From Zantedeschia hybrid cultivar (taxonomy: Eukaryota > Streptophyta > Magnoliopsida > Alismatales > Araceae), in NCBI GenBank assembly GCA_030544215.1, contig JARZZO010000011.1, positions 2,342,001 through 2,406,000 on the forward strand: a stretch of DNA of 64,000 nt. The letters are read 5' to 3'. How positions within the stretch are numbered: the first letter of the stretch is position 1; the number at the start of each line of letters is the position of its first letter. The translations under genes and the position numbers were made by a program. The notes beneath the pieces are model-generated. The model was given only the letters and a program-made list of their open reading frames with translations. It was not told the DNA's origin and did no database searches. Shown here piece after piece: positions 11,865-24,132 of the stretch.

Positions 11865-14122
11865 CCCTAAGCAACCAACAAAGAAGTGAGAGGGGATTGC
11901 AATAGGGACTTGAGTTTCTTCTGGTATTTTTTTTTCTATGTTTCTCAGTTCATAGTATATTTCATCTCTCCCCTCTGCTGTATCTATCAAATTTTGATGA
12001 ATTTATTTGCTTAATGCAATGAAAAATATCTTCAATTTAGTCTCTGTTTAGCGTTTACCCATGTTTTCTCTTTATTTCAGTATTTTTTCCCTTTGATAAT
12101 GTTGATTTTCTTGACATTATAGTGAAAAGAGGCCCCTCACATCATAAGGGACATATCCTTTGAATCTAACTCCCCTAAATGCTTCCTTGAGAAGCTAAGT
12201 ATTTGAATCTATCTAAATTTTTTATTCTTATATTTTGTAGATTCTAATTTCGTTAGTCTTCTTCGAGGCCTTTAGCCCACATGGGTTTGCTTGGGTGATG
12301 TCCATTGTATGGACTATGATCCCCTTGTAGCCAAAGGCCCACATGAAGCTTCTAAAATTTTCACATCTTTCAGTATATGCATGTATTCATAATCCACCTA
12401 GTTTATATTTCTTCTTATTTGATTTTTTTCTTCTTGCATTGGGTAATGGTCTAAGCCATGGGGGTACTCGAGGGAACCTCTCCACTTGTTGGAGGCTGGC
12501 TTCCAAAGGCACAAACTCCCCCAACACTTACCATTCAAGGGAAGTTTTCTCATAACGGAATCAAAATCTGCATTGCATTGATTTTTACTAAATTTCTACT
12601 ATTTTCTAAGAGATTTGAGTAAGTAGATGGTGGAAAGCTGCACCACTAGGTGAATCAAGTATTTCTTCGAAGTTTTGACCTCTTTTGCCATGTAATTTTA
12701 GGGTATATATTTCAGTCTTTTGAGCTATTTTCATAGATATCAGATAGGTTTGAGTCTACGCTTTTGCCCCTTGCTAAGTTTTGATAGAAGAATGGTTTGA
12801 ATCCCTCCTTAAAACCTATTTTGAGATCCTTTATGTTTAGGGTAATCTCCCTTCAACTCAAGGATGGCATTCAAGGGCAATGATTTTGGCTTCTTTGATG
12901 TTTAATTTGAATTTTTTTGTTATGTCTTTTAAAAGGAATTGAATTTTTCCAATGTTTCCTACGTGAAGCTCGAATAAAGGGTGGTCTAACAATTTCAATG
13001 ATAGAACAACATGTTAAAAGAGTCTCTAACAGAAATCAGGTTATCTCATACCACCATTTCATATGGTTAAGTTTGAAATACTCTTCGTGAGTTTTTTTTG
13101 CACTTTGAAGGCATTTGGGGTACTTTCCGGGATGAGTGACTACGCACGACGAGTCCCCCTTGGCAGCCATCTTTTAAGGTCGACGATTCTATCTGAGCTC
13201 TATTGGAGAATGGTCTATAGTAATATAGTTTATCATAAATCTTCATGCTCCTCCATTTGTATTTACTAATGAAGGATTCACAATTAGCTTAGATCATTAT
13301 ATTGGACATTTTAACGTCTAATTAGATGTCTAAGATAAATGAAAATTCATGAAATGACCATATCATTTGAAGGCCCATATAAGGAACATCCTCTTAAAGG
13401 ATTTTATGTAACCATTCAAATTTTCGAGATTTTTTAGTGTTATAGTTCTGAAATTTGTGATGATTAGAAATCATCTCAAGTTGAAAAAAAAATGAAACTG
13501 ACTGTAAGCTTAGGATTTTTAGTTTGTGCCCCCCAAACATATGAGATTTTGGAGGGGATTGGATACAAACTATTGCCTTCGATTAAAGATTTCTTAATCT
13601 GATTATAATAATGACTTGATTAACCCCGTGACTCTATTGGTTTTATCAAGGTTAGGTGTGGTGTTATGACTCTACGACCCTAGCACAGCTCAAGCTTAAC
13701 TACTAATTTCACAAAATAGATAATTAATGGATAAAGAAATTATTAGAAACATTGAAAAATTTTAAATTGAGAAAAGTTGTTGATTGAATTACTAAGGTCT
13801 TCATGGCAAAATGCAAGAGTAATATGCTCCAGACATGTTCATTACAGATTGAGTTTGCCCCCTCTCAACTACGGACTTATGTTCAAACAAAACTACACAT
13901 GTTTTTGAAAAATATGATTTTTTAAATTAAATTCTTTGCAAACAATTGACATACAATTAATACATGGTCAGAAGAACATGGAATTGAAATCTAATATTTC
14001 TTCTTCACAATATGATCATAGTTTGCACCCCTACACTCATGTTTAAAGAGCATGGACGTTTTAAGTATATGATATAGGTCCCACAAATAAAGGGAGGATT
14101 GATATGTACTGGTAAATATATA
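11865..14122. other. AT-rich intergenic DNA, no supported gene
   Basis: Open frames here are short, lack recognisable domains and alternate with stops on both strands. Text near 12290-12560 and 13100-13230 hints at old retrotransposon DNA, but I found no motif strong enough to assign it. Confidence 0.5.
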
Positions 14123-14613
14123 TGTTGGAAGCTAATAGAAGGCTCTTACTCATATAAGGTGGAATTGTGGTGAAAATATGTAAAGAAGGTAGAAAACACA
14201 AAAGTTGAAGAAGACCACAATAAGTGGATATTCGATACATGAAAACAACTAACCACATGTATATATAGACCTTACATGGGCTTTCTAGATGCATAACTCT
14301 CTTAAATGACTTTTAGACTGCTACTAACTAAGGCTCCAAGGTGGAGCACAAAAATCTCCCCATTACATGGATGTGAGTTATACTTGGGTGGTTACAAAAG
14401 ACTCTTCACCTCCTATTAATGACCATTACATGACTCTCCACTTTCCTTACACTCTTAATTCAAATGAGAGTTACAAGAGTTACAAGAGAGACCCAAAGAA
14501 AACTATAACCTCTAAATAATAAATGACCCATTATTTTCTCTCTAACTCTAACATAATAAACTCCTTACATAATTATAAGGAGATCCCTATGAAATTAAGT
14601 TTATTTCACAACA
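14123..14613 (-). repeat. 3' LTR of copia-2
   Basis: 491 bp, from TGTTGGAAGC to TTTCACAACA as written on the plus strand. On the minus strand it is directly preceded by the purine run ACAAGGGGG (14614-14622), the expected polypurine tract. Confidence 0.9.
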
Positions 14614-14639
14614 CCCCCTTGTAAACTTAATTATCTTTC

Positions 14640-17600
14640 ATCAAACATTCTAAAAAGTTTTTTCAATTTGGAGATGACATCAAACTTCAAAGACTTTGTG
14701 AAAATATCCGCAACTTGATCTTAAGATTTGACAAAAATAAGTTCAATTTATCTGTTCTTCACATACTCCTGAATGAAATGAAATATCGTATCAATATGCT
14801 TGCTCCTTTCATGGTAGACCAGATTCTTGGCTAAGGCAATTGCGGACTTGTTGTCAACAAACATCTTTGTTGATTCTCTTTGATAAACTTGAAGATTCTT
14901 AAGCAAATTTCTCAACCAAAGTGCATGACATACTCCAGATGATAATGTCACGTATTCTGCTTCCCAAGTAGAAAGTGTAACAATAGATTGCTTCTTAGAA
15001 AATCAAGTGAATATAGTTCATCCTAAGAAGAACACAAATCCAGTGGTGCTCTTCCTTTCATTAATGTCACCTCTCCAATCACTATCGGAATAGCCTACAA
15101 GATCAAATTCTTCGAATGATGAATAAAATAATCCATGATGACTAATACCTTTGATGTACCGACGAATTCTTTTGGCGGCTTTGAAATACGATGACTTTGG
15201 CTCTTCCATATATCGGCTCACTAAACCAACATCATATAAAATATATGGCCTTGTGCATCTCAAATATCTAAGCCTTCCAATCAAACTCTTAAATAAAGTT
15301 GAATCAATCACTTCACATTCTTCATACTTTGACAATTTGATGCCACTTTTTACAGGAGTGTTGACCGGATTGTAATATTCCATATCGAACTTCTTGAAAA
15401 TTTCTTATGCATAACCTTCTTGGGATATGAAAATACCTTCAATTGTTTGCTTTACTTCAATGCCAAGAAAATAAGACATAAGGCCAATGTCCGTCATTTC
15501 AAATTTTGGAATCTTGCATTCCTTGAAATCTTTGAACATATGTAGATTATTTCCTGTAAAAATTAAATCATCAACATACAAACAAACAAGCAACATGTTT
15601 CTATTTTCATCTATCTTCAAATAAAGTGCATGCTCATAAAGACATTTGACAAAATTATTTTGTAAAAAATAATTGTCAATTCTACTATTTTATACTCTTA
15701 GTGCTTGCTTTAAACCATAGAGCGCCCTCTTGAGTCTTGGAACTTTTCCTTCATGTCCTTTCTTCACATAACCCAAAGGTTGATCAATATAAACTTCTTC
15801 ATCAAGAAAACCATTCAAGAATGCTGATTTAACATCCATTTGAAAAATACTCCAATGTTTTTGAGCCGCAAAAGCAATACTCAAACGAATGGTTTCCAAA
15901 CGGACAACAGGAGCAAATACCTCATCATAATCAATTCTGGCATTTTGTTTGTATCCTTTGACTACCAATCTTACTTTGTATTTTTCAACTTCTCTTTTGA
16001 CATTTTTCTTCATTTTGTACACCCACTTCACACCAATTGTCTTTTTGCCCTTTGGAAGAACCGCCAATTCCCATGTATTGTTCTTCTTTATTGATTTGAT
16101 TTCTTCATCCGTAGCATCTCTCCACCTTTTATTTTTTATTGCATCATCAAATGTTAGAGACTCACAATCTGCAAAAAGATAAAAGAGGGTTAGATCATTT
16201 TGATTTTCAGTTACATTATAGATCTCATCTTTCTTGGACTTAAACTTCCTCCCAACGATGAGGAAGATGATGGATATCCACCATCATGTGGAGACAAATG
16301 TGGCAAAGGTAGTGGCGATTGAGGCAAATGAGGCTCTTCATAAGCATCTTCATCTTCATCAACTAGTGGTCTCATCTCATCACTAGTTTTATTGGTACTC
16401 CAATTCCAAGTGCCTTCTTCATCAAAAATCGCATCATCATTCACATCAACTTTTTCATTAGAAAGATCAAATAACTTATAGTCTTTAGTACGTGGATTAT
16501 AAATAAGAAAGATATACCTTTTGCTTTTGTCATCTAACTTGGTTCTCCTTTGATCTGGTATATGTGCATATGCTATACTTCCAAAAACGTTTAAATGAGA
16601 AACATCCGACTTCTCTCCATACTATGCTTTATGTGGTGTCATGCTTTCCAAGTCTTTTGGGGGACATCTATTCAACAAATAGACTGCACAAGCCACGACT
16701 TCGACCAAAAACTCTTTCAGCATATTTTTGCTCTTCAACATACTTCGGGTCATATTGAGAATGGTCCGATTTATTCTCTCCGCGACTCCATTTTGATGTG
16801 GTGAATATGGAGCCGTTAATGGACGATAAATCTCGTGCTCTTCACAAAATGTTTCAAATGTCTTTGATGTGAATTCTTAACCTCTATCCGATTTTATAGA
16901 TTTGATATAGCAACCACTTTGCTTTTCTACAAACACCTTGAACTTCTTGAAAGTATCAAACACTTTAAATTTTTCTTTAAGAAAATACACCCATGCCTTT
17001 CCAGTAAAATCATCTGTAAAGGTAAGAAAATATCTATTCTTACCAAATGATATTAGAGAAATTAGTCCACATACATCGGTATGAATGAGTTGGAGTGGCC
17101 CATTTGTCCTTCTTGTTGCTTCTTTTGGAAAACTCTTTCTATGATGCTTGCCAAGAATACAACATTCACATAACTCATCCGAATGATCAATATGAGGTAA
17201 TCTTTTCACCAACTTTTGCTTAGACAAAAATTTCAAACTAGCAAAGTTAAGATGCACATATCTCAAATGCCATAACCAAGAGAGATCTTTAAAACATGCT
17301 TTCAAGGACTTTGTAACTTCACTTTGAATATTCAAAACAAATATTATATTCTTTTGTATGCCAACTCTAACAATCAAATTGTTTCTTTTATCTTTTATTG
17401 AAAGACCATGATTTTTCAAATGAATATCATAACTTTTCTCTAAGAATTATCCCAGACTCAAAATATTATTTTTCATCTCTGGAACATGATAAACATCGGA
17501 AATCAATTGATAATTTTCATTATTTGAATGAATCAAGATGTTACTTTTTTCCTTGATTGTTATATTGGAGGAATTATCAAAGGTAACTTGACCACCAACT

Positions 17601-18683
17601 GTCTCATCAAAATTTGTGAAGATCTCTCTTTGTCCACTTATGTGATTACTTGCTCCGGAGTCAAGATACAATATTTTTTTCTTGTCCTTCTATTTTCCTT
17701 TATATGCCAACTAAACAAATGGTTATTCATCTTCATTTTGCATCTCAACATAATCAGTCTTCTCATCATCATCGTTAGTGGAATCACGCCAACACTCACT
17801 TGCATAATGCCCACGTCTATGACAATTGTAACATTCAACTTGAGATTTTTCATATCTCGACCTTCCATGTGAATCACTACGGCCTCTACCACGACCTTTT
17901 GTGGAGTTTGAAGAAGTGCTTCCCTTCTCTTCATAGGAGGTGCCTCGTCCTCCTCTTCCACCGCGGCTACGACCACTACGACCACGATCACGTCCTCTTT
18001 GATTCTTGTCTTCCCCTTTTCTTTCTTTGAGAGAAAGTTTGGCGGCAATTGCTTGCTCTAAGACCTCCTTCTTCTTCTTGAGAAGCCTATGTTCATGAAT
18101 CTCTAAGGACCCAATGAGTTGCTCGACGGGCATAGTATCCAAATCTTTGGATACTTCAATGGACACTATTATATGATCAAACTTAGAATCAAGTGACCGT
18201 AGTAGCTTCTCCACCACACGAACATCCGATGTAGCTTCGCCATTTCTTCGTAGTTGATTTACATTTATCTTCACCCTTGTGTAGTAATCCGAAATAGTCT
18301 TGGACTCTTTTATTTGTAAGGCTTCAAATTTACCTTTAGAATTTGGAGGCGTACATTTTTCACTATCTCTTCTCCTTTGCAAAACCTCTCGAACAACTCC
18401 CATGCCACCGTTGAAGAAGTTGCTTCGGCAATCTTCTCAAAAGTAGTTTCATCTACCCCTTGGTAAATTAGAAAAATGTCCTTTTATCTCTCTTTCTTGA
18501 ATCCTTTAAAAAAATTCTTTCATTCTGAAGCAAGGTCACTTCATCTTCCGACTCATCATAGTCTTGGGTGACGATATCTCACACATCTTGGTATCTAAGA
18601 AGCGTCTTTATTTGGATGCTCCAATTCTCATAGTTGATCTTGGAGAGTTGAGGAATTTGGAACGCCATATTCCCACTAGCCAT
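14640..18683 (-). pseudogene. Copia-2 gag-pol polyprotein with several stops and frameshifts
   Basis: Gag starts at 18683 (MASGNMAFQIPQLSKINYE) and hits stops within about 50 codons. It then continues with FEALQIKESKTISDYYTRV and an intact zinc knuckle CYNCHRRGHYASEC. Protease shows LDSGASNHI (17447-17671). Integrase has the CCILGKHH zinc part, HTDVCG and FTDDFTGKAWVYF (16877-17419). Reverse transcriptase begins GVKWVYKMK with FQMDVKSAFLNG (15690-16067) and has the catalytic YVDD at about 15560. RNase H shows YSDSDWRGD, STTGFVFFLG and DNKSAIALAKN, ending near DQVADIFTKSL. The order gag-PR-IN-RT-RH is diagnostic of Ty1/copia, and the gag style resembles Tork/TNT1 types. No intact product is possible. 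Confidence 0.92.
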
Positions 18684-18700
18684 ACTAATAGAAACAAAGT

Positions 18701-18710
18701 TCTGATACCA
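18701..18710 (-). promoter_or_regulatory. Copia-2 primer-binding site
   Basis: The minus strand reads TGGTATCAGA followed by ACTTTG, matching the initiator tRNA-Met type. It sits 3 bp from the edge of the 5' LTR. Confidence 0.85.
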
Positions 18711-18713
18711 CTT

Positions 18714-19221
18714 TATTGGAAGCTAATTATTAGCAGGCTCTTACTCACACCAGATGGAATTGTGGTGAAAATATGTAGAGAAGGTAGAGAATACAAAAGT
18801 TAAAGAATACCTCAATAAGTAGACATTCTATAGATTATATGTGACTTCGTACATAAAAACAACTAATCACATATATATATATAGACTTTACATGTACTTT
18901 CCAAATGTGTAACTGTCCTAAAATAGCTTTTAGACTCCTACTAACTAAGGCTCCACGGTGGAGCACGACAATCTCCCCATTATATGGATTGGAGTTATAT
19001 TTGGATAGTTACAAAAGACTCTTCACCTCTTATTAATGACCATTACATGACTCTCCACCTCCCTTACACTCTTAATTCAAATGAGAGTTATAAGAGAGAC
19101 CCAAAAGACATCATAACTTCTAAATAATAAAAGACTCATTATTTTCTCTCTAACTCTAACATAATAAACTCCTTACATAATTATAAAGAGATCCCCATGA
19201 AATTAAATTTATTTCACAACA
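18714..19221 (-). repeat. 5' LTR of copia-2
   Basis: About 508 bp, aligned end to end with 14123-14613 with substitutions and small indels (for example an extra TAGATTATATGTGACTT near 18830). The plus-strand left edge is TATTGGAAGC instead of TGTTGGAAGC. Confidence 0.9.
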
Positions 19222-19363
19222 AGATATAGAAAGCATAACACTAAGAAATTAAAGAGAAAAATTAACCCATACATTATGCATTATAGAGAAGCCAGGGATG
19301 CATGGGCACATGCATGGCGTGCGCGGCTCAGCTGGTAGAAGTCGTACAGCACCTCAATCTGTC

Positions 19364-20610
19364 TCAGGCGGTGGGGTAAGACGGGTAACTGGCAAGGCCA
19401 CACAAGCCCGCGGAGGAACCAGATTCCCTCAGGATCCTCATGTATCCAGATTCGCCCCACCCGGTCCCCCAGGAATTCTTCATAATCCAGTATTTGACAC
19501 CGGTGTTGGTCGTCCCATAGCCGACGAAGGTGACGGCATGGTTTAATTGGGTTCCGCATGACCCAGTAAAGACACCGCTACGATAGTACTGGAAATCCCT
19601 GCTGCCGGCGTCGAGGACGATGACGACCGGTTGGTTGGCAACGGCAGCTTGCAGTGCCAGCTCATTGTAGCTGGTCACAGCCGAGTAACCATTGATGTAG
19701 GCCGCACGGGCAGTGGAGGCAGCTCTGCACGTTCCCTGCCTCCCGGTATACGGGTATTCATCCCCGGTTGCGATGCCGCGGCTCTTGATGTACTGGAAAG
19801 CGCTGGTGGGATAGCCGCCGTTGCAGCCATGGCTCGTGGTTTCGCAGTCGACGAGCTCCTGTTCTGAGAGGGACATCAGCGTACCCTTCTTGATCTTGGT
19901 GATTCCTTCTGTTGCAGCCACCGCTGCGAAGGCCCAGCAACTTCCTGTTTTTGGGAGCCGATCGACGTCCATGGATTAATTTCGAAACTAACGTGAGAGG
20001 ATATATACATAGACATGGAAAGTTAATTAAACCGCGGTGCGACTTAATAGAACGAGCAAGCATCTCTAATTATATATTCAGGGACACAAATATACGCATG
20101 TATGTGCGCGTGTGAGAGAAGTTAGTTAGCATTGTTACCACAGGAACCCTGGTTCTTAACGCGGGTCACTGCGCCTTCGTTTCTCCAGTCCTTGGATGGA
20201 GGCAAGGATACGTGGGTGGCGTTGCTATACGTGAAAGGCTCGGCGTTCGTGTGGAGGGCCAGGAAGGGCAGCAAGCCGAAACTGGAACTCCTGATCTCCT
20301 CTTCGCTGCGATCCGCAAATTGGTTAACGTCGAGCGTGTACCCACGGTCCCCGCGCTGGTTGAAGGACTCCACAAACTCGGCGTTGCGTTGGAAGATTTC
20401 CCGACGATGCTTCTTCTCGGCCTCGTCCGTGTAGGTTTGACCGTGTCGAGCCATCCACAGCTCGTGCCTCATGGCAGCAATGGAGTTGTCCCCCACCTGG
20501 AAGGCGATGCGCACCCGCCGCAAGGCCGGGGAGGCCAGAAGTAATCCCAATCCCAGGAGGACCAAGGCCGAGCAGATGTAGGAGGGAGTGCTGCGCTGAG
20601 GGAATGCCAT
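19364..20610 (-). CDS. Papain-like cysteine protease, C1A family (gene A)
   Basis: Exon 1 is 20139-20610 and exon 2 is 19364-19944. The 194-bp intron begins GTAACA and ends CAG. The predicted protein is 350 aa. It has a hydrophobic signal peptide (SALVLLGLGLLLASPA), then an I29 propeptide with an ERFNIN-type motif (EKKHRREIFQRNAEFVESFN) and DVNQFADRS. The mature enzyme begins near LPPSKDWRNEGAV. Catalytic residues are Gln154 (NQGSCG), Cys160 (GSCWAF), His293 (LNHAVT) and Asn314 (NSWGTGWGE). Family members are secreted or vacuolar endopeptidases activated by propeptide removal. The intron splits the Gly codon just before SCWAF. Overall it resembles SAG12/SAG39-type proteases; the substrate is unknown. 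It is more diverged from C and D than they are from each other. Confidence 0.93.
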
Positions 20611-20673
20611 GGTTTGCTTAACTATCCGGAGAGCAGGCGCACTGGTGTGTTCTCGTTGTTCACAGCTGATGTT

Positions 20674-20681
20674 GCTTTATA
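20674..20681 (-). promoter_or_regulatory. TATA box of gene A
   Basis: The minus strand reads CCGTGGGTATAAAGCAACAT, with TATAAAGC about 65-70 bp upstream of the ATG. The core from GTATAAAGC through CAGC is conserved upstream of genes B and C, which supports it as the shared promoter. Confidence 0.7.
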
Positions 20682-20734
20682 CCCACGGCTTCCTTTATCT
20701 TACAGTCTAGCTAATTGATGGACAGCAATTCCAG

Positions 20735-21540
20735 AGACCTGTGAGGGCTTGTGAGAGCAAGTCTTCGTAGAAAACATAATTGACAGCAACTTAATTTGTA
20801 AGACCAAACTGTACTTGTGTCTTTTCCTTCACCAGCAATAAATAAACGAGTAAACGCTAGTCATAACAATAATTTTGTAAGACCAAAGAAGTGAGTAATC
20901 GTTGAAGCAAGTCTTCATGCATGTATATATAGGTTGAAGCTAGCATCGGCAACAATTTAGTAAGACCAAAGCGTTATCTAGCCAGATTTGTAGAGAAAAA
21001 CCACTGGTGTTGGCAATTTTATAAGGTCAAAGACTCGGAGATGATCGATCGTAAGGGCAGGTCTTGGAACAAATCGTTGGCAGTTTTGCAAGACCAGATG
21101 GTGAGGGCTTGTATGAACAAGAAACGTTCGTAGAAGATGCAGATAGTAATTTTATGCGACCAAAGAATAATGGGGCTTGTAAGAGAAAGAAGCATATATA
21201 ATTGGTTATCAATCGCAAGGTGTTATGACCAGTAAGACCAAGTCTCGATAGACGATGTGGATGGATGGCAATCTTGTAAGACATTAATGGAGTGACGTTT
21301 GTAAACGCAAGCTCGTTTTGTAAGATCCAAGGGCCAGAAGACGTAAAAGCAAGGCTTCGCAAGAAACATTTGTCGACTATTGTAAGATCAGAGGGCCGGT
21401 GTGGGCTTGTAAAAGAAAGAAAGGTTGGTATAAGGGGTACTTATAAAGCACAATGGATCGATGAGAGCTTGTAAAAGCAAGAAACTTAATTTGGTAACAA
21501 TTTTAATTTGTAACAACAAGTGTTTAGGATTTGAATAACC
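20735..21540. repeat. Degenerate minisatellite upstream of gene A
   Basis: About eight to nine diverged units of roughly 70-100 bp alternate two cores: TTTTGTAAGACCAAAG and GGGCTTGTAAGAGCAAG, often followed by TCTTCGTAGAAAACAT. Related units lie upstream of genes B, C and D at the same relative place. Open frames here are composition artefacts. Confidence 0.75.
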
Positions 21541-23899
21541 CAAGCAAGTGTGGATGGGACGAGGACATTGTTAGGATGTTAGCATCTAACAATTTGTCAC
21601 TCATCGTAGCATGACAGCCGAGCATCCAAGTTTGTCAGTCGAATTATACACTTGAGGAGACCTTGTAACTCGACTCAGTTACTACCCGAATTTGACTCAT
21701 TTATTAAGTTAAATGAGCCATAGAAATAAGTCAAATTGGAGTATTAACATGGCTGGTTAGTGTAGACTCCTAAATGAGCTCGTTTAATAACTTTTCTTTA
21801 AAGATTTAAATATGAGTATTAAAAATTAGATCGTTTGATAACTCATTAAAATCCAATAAGGACCGACTGGGTAGTCAGAAACCTTCCTTTCAGGAAGAAG
21901 TGAAGTCCGGCTGCAGCAAGGAAATGAGTCCGGTTCCTGTAAGTGCAGTTGAGGAGGGACTTGGGTAAGTGTAAAAGGAGGGAGGGGGATTTATGAAGGA
22001 AACCTTCCATGGGGATTGAGAAAAGTTTCAGGTGAAGGTGCTCTTTGAAAATTACCTCTCTCTCTCTGCGCTTACTGAATCTCATCCTCACCTGCGCTTA
22101 GAGATCCTGAAGTGAAGGGCTGATGCATATTTTAGTCCGGAATTAGGATGTTTCAAAAAGCCGACGGATTCTGGAATACCAGCTTTTAATAGTCCGCTTG
22201 GTCAGAGCCTGCATGGGCCCTTATCCTGCTGGGCCTTCTTTTATTGGGTCTGAATAAACACTCGCGGCACATTTGTTCGGACGGCTGCACTTAGAGAGTG
22301 GTGTCTCAAAATCCTATTTGAATTAACTTACAACATGAGTTAAAGGCATCTACAAGAGATTATGTAGCGTCTCTGTTAAAAAAATATAAAAATAAGAACA
22401 GGCTAAAGTGAATTCAAAATCTATACTATATAAGCTAAGCAAATTGTGGGCTTTTTTGTCACTGGTAATTGGTTCAATTCGGTTTTATGTTTTGGCCACC
22501 GGTTCAATTGGTTCAGTCCGGTTTTATGTTGTCCAGTTTAAAGCTTGTGGTTTGTGATTTCAGGTTGTCCGATTTATTTAAGTTCATGGCTTGCATTTTT
22601 GCAGTTTTTTTTCTGGTTCACATGTTAAAGGGAAGCCCATTAACGCCGTCTTCAATTGTTCTGTCCATCTCTGTCCGCAAACCCCACAGGAACAACGCTT
22701 CTGCATATGTGTATGTCCAAAGACCGGTTTGTTTATTAAACTAAATAAATTAGTTTGGAAAAAATTAAGCTCAATTCCTGAAATGAGCATGAGATGGAGC
22801 ACACTCGAGTTTGACTCAATCATATTTGTGAACAAACTTATTTCGATACTGAGATAGAACACAGGGAACATGACTCGATTATATTTGTGAACAAGCTTAT
22901 TTATGTACTCGTTTAAGTACTTGTTAAGAATTTGTTTATATATTTATTATGAGTTAATATAAATATTTGTTAAGACTTTTTTAATTAATTATTTAATTAT
23001 TTAATTATTTTATTAATAAGTAAACTTAATTAATAAGATATTTAATATCTTATAGAGTTTTCTATTAAATAACTAAGAGTGCAAACAAATTGATATTCAC
23101 CATGGGTCGGTATGAGATCATAAATAGAAATTTACAAAACTTCATACTTAATCTATCGTAGACTCTTTGGGCTCCTGAGCTGCCAAATACTCGGCTCAAA
23201 CACATCGAATACCTAAACTAGACAAGCTTGAACAATCAATAGATTCTCGGTTTGAACTCAAACTCGATTAAAATTAGTCAAACCAAATTTGAATAAGATA
23301 AGACTTGGCTCAAGTCAACTTGTTTCTTACCTTCACTAATGATTATTGAAAAGGAATAATAACATCGTTGTGTAGGGTGTTGCTTTGTGGAGAACATTTT
23401 TTTTAAGGATGTCCAATTTTATCCTTTTTTATTTTTTTCAATTACACATAAATTAATGTAAGAAAAATATATATATATATTTTAAATCAAATGTTAAGTA
23501 AATCATAATTTAGACTAACATCATTTCTTAGTATTTGGATTATACAGAACTTTGTACCTGACATTTTTGTATATATACTCTTATAAACCATTATATTTGT
23601 ATGTACACTCCAAATTTTCAAATATTGTCATAAATATCCTTAACATTCTTGAAAAAGTTGTGTTTATATCCTTCTCATCAAAATATGGTGAACTCTAACA
23701 AAATATATATATTAAAAGGATCTAAGGATTGTTGCATATATCTCTAAATTTGTACTAGTTTTACATTTCCCGTCTGCCGCGCATTTTTCTTCTCTATATC
23801 CGACTTTTAGCCCCTCCCAAACAGCAAAAGCCTTTGCTTCTGTATAATTGCTGCTATAAGTATTATTTGTTTGATATTTTAACTTTCTTTGTTAAGAGA
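21541..23899. other. Intergenic DNA between genes A and B, no supported gene
   Basis: AT-rich sequence with no recognisable domain on either strand. A short TATATATATA run is at about 23470. The segment 22130-22330 has a GC-richer, LTR-like look (GGGCCTTCTTTTATTGGGTC) but no matching repeat in the window. Confidence 0.5.
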
Positions 23900-24132
23900 A
23901 TAATTGAAAATGAAAAATTGTAGCATTTAAAATTGCCGCTAGTAATAGCTGCTAAAGTAGTCATTTTTAGTGGCAATTGATATAAATTTTACCCACGAAT
24001 CCTATAAATGCCACTAAAATTTTTAACGACACTGGATCTAACGGTAATTGATGAATCGTCCGTAAAAGTAATATCGGCCGTTACAATCACCGTTAAAAAA
24101 CAATACCACTAAAAGTCCTTTCTGTTGTAGTG
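23900..24132. mobile_element. Terminal fragment of a CACTA-type transposon
   Basis: The right edge reads CCTTTCTGTTGTAGTG, the complement of a CACTACAACAGAAAGG terminus. Several inverted subterminal units (GCCACTAAAA, TTTTTAGTGGC) precede it. No matching left end was found, so only a truncated end seems to remain. Confidence 0.55.

Larger units (their letters stand above)
14123..19221 (-). mobile_element. Full-length but inactive Ty1/copia retrotransposon (copia-2)
   Basis: Two related LTRs (14123-14613 and 18714-19221) bound a gag-pol remnant in minus orientation. A polypurine tract adjoins the 3' LTR and a primer-binding site TGGTATCAGA adjoins the 5' LTR. Flanks are ATATA on the left and AGATA on the right, a plausible target duplication with one change. 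LTR divergence is visible by eye, including loss of the TGTT edge of the 5' LTR to TATT, so the insertion is not very recent. It ends 142 bp from the stop codon of protease gene A. Confidence 0.92.

Noticed and set aside
21027..21362. 111-codon minus-strand frame upstream of gene A
   Set aside because: Lies wholly inside the degenerate minisatellite and has no domain.
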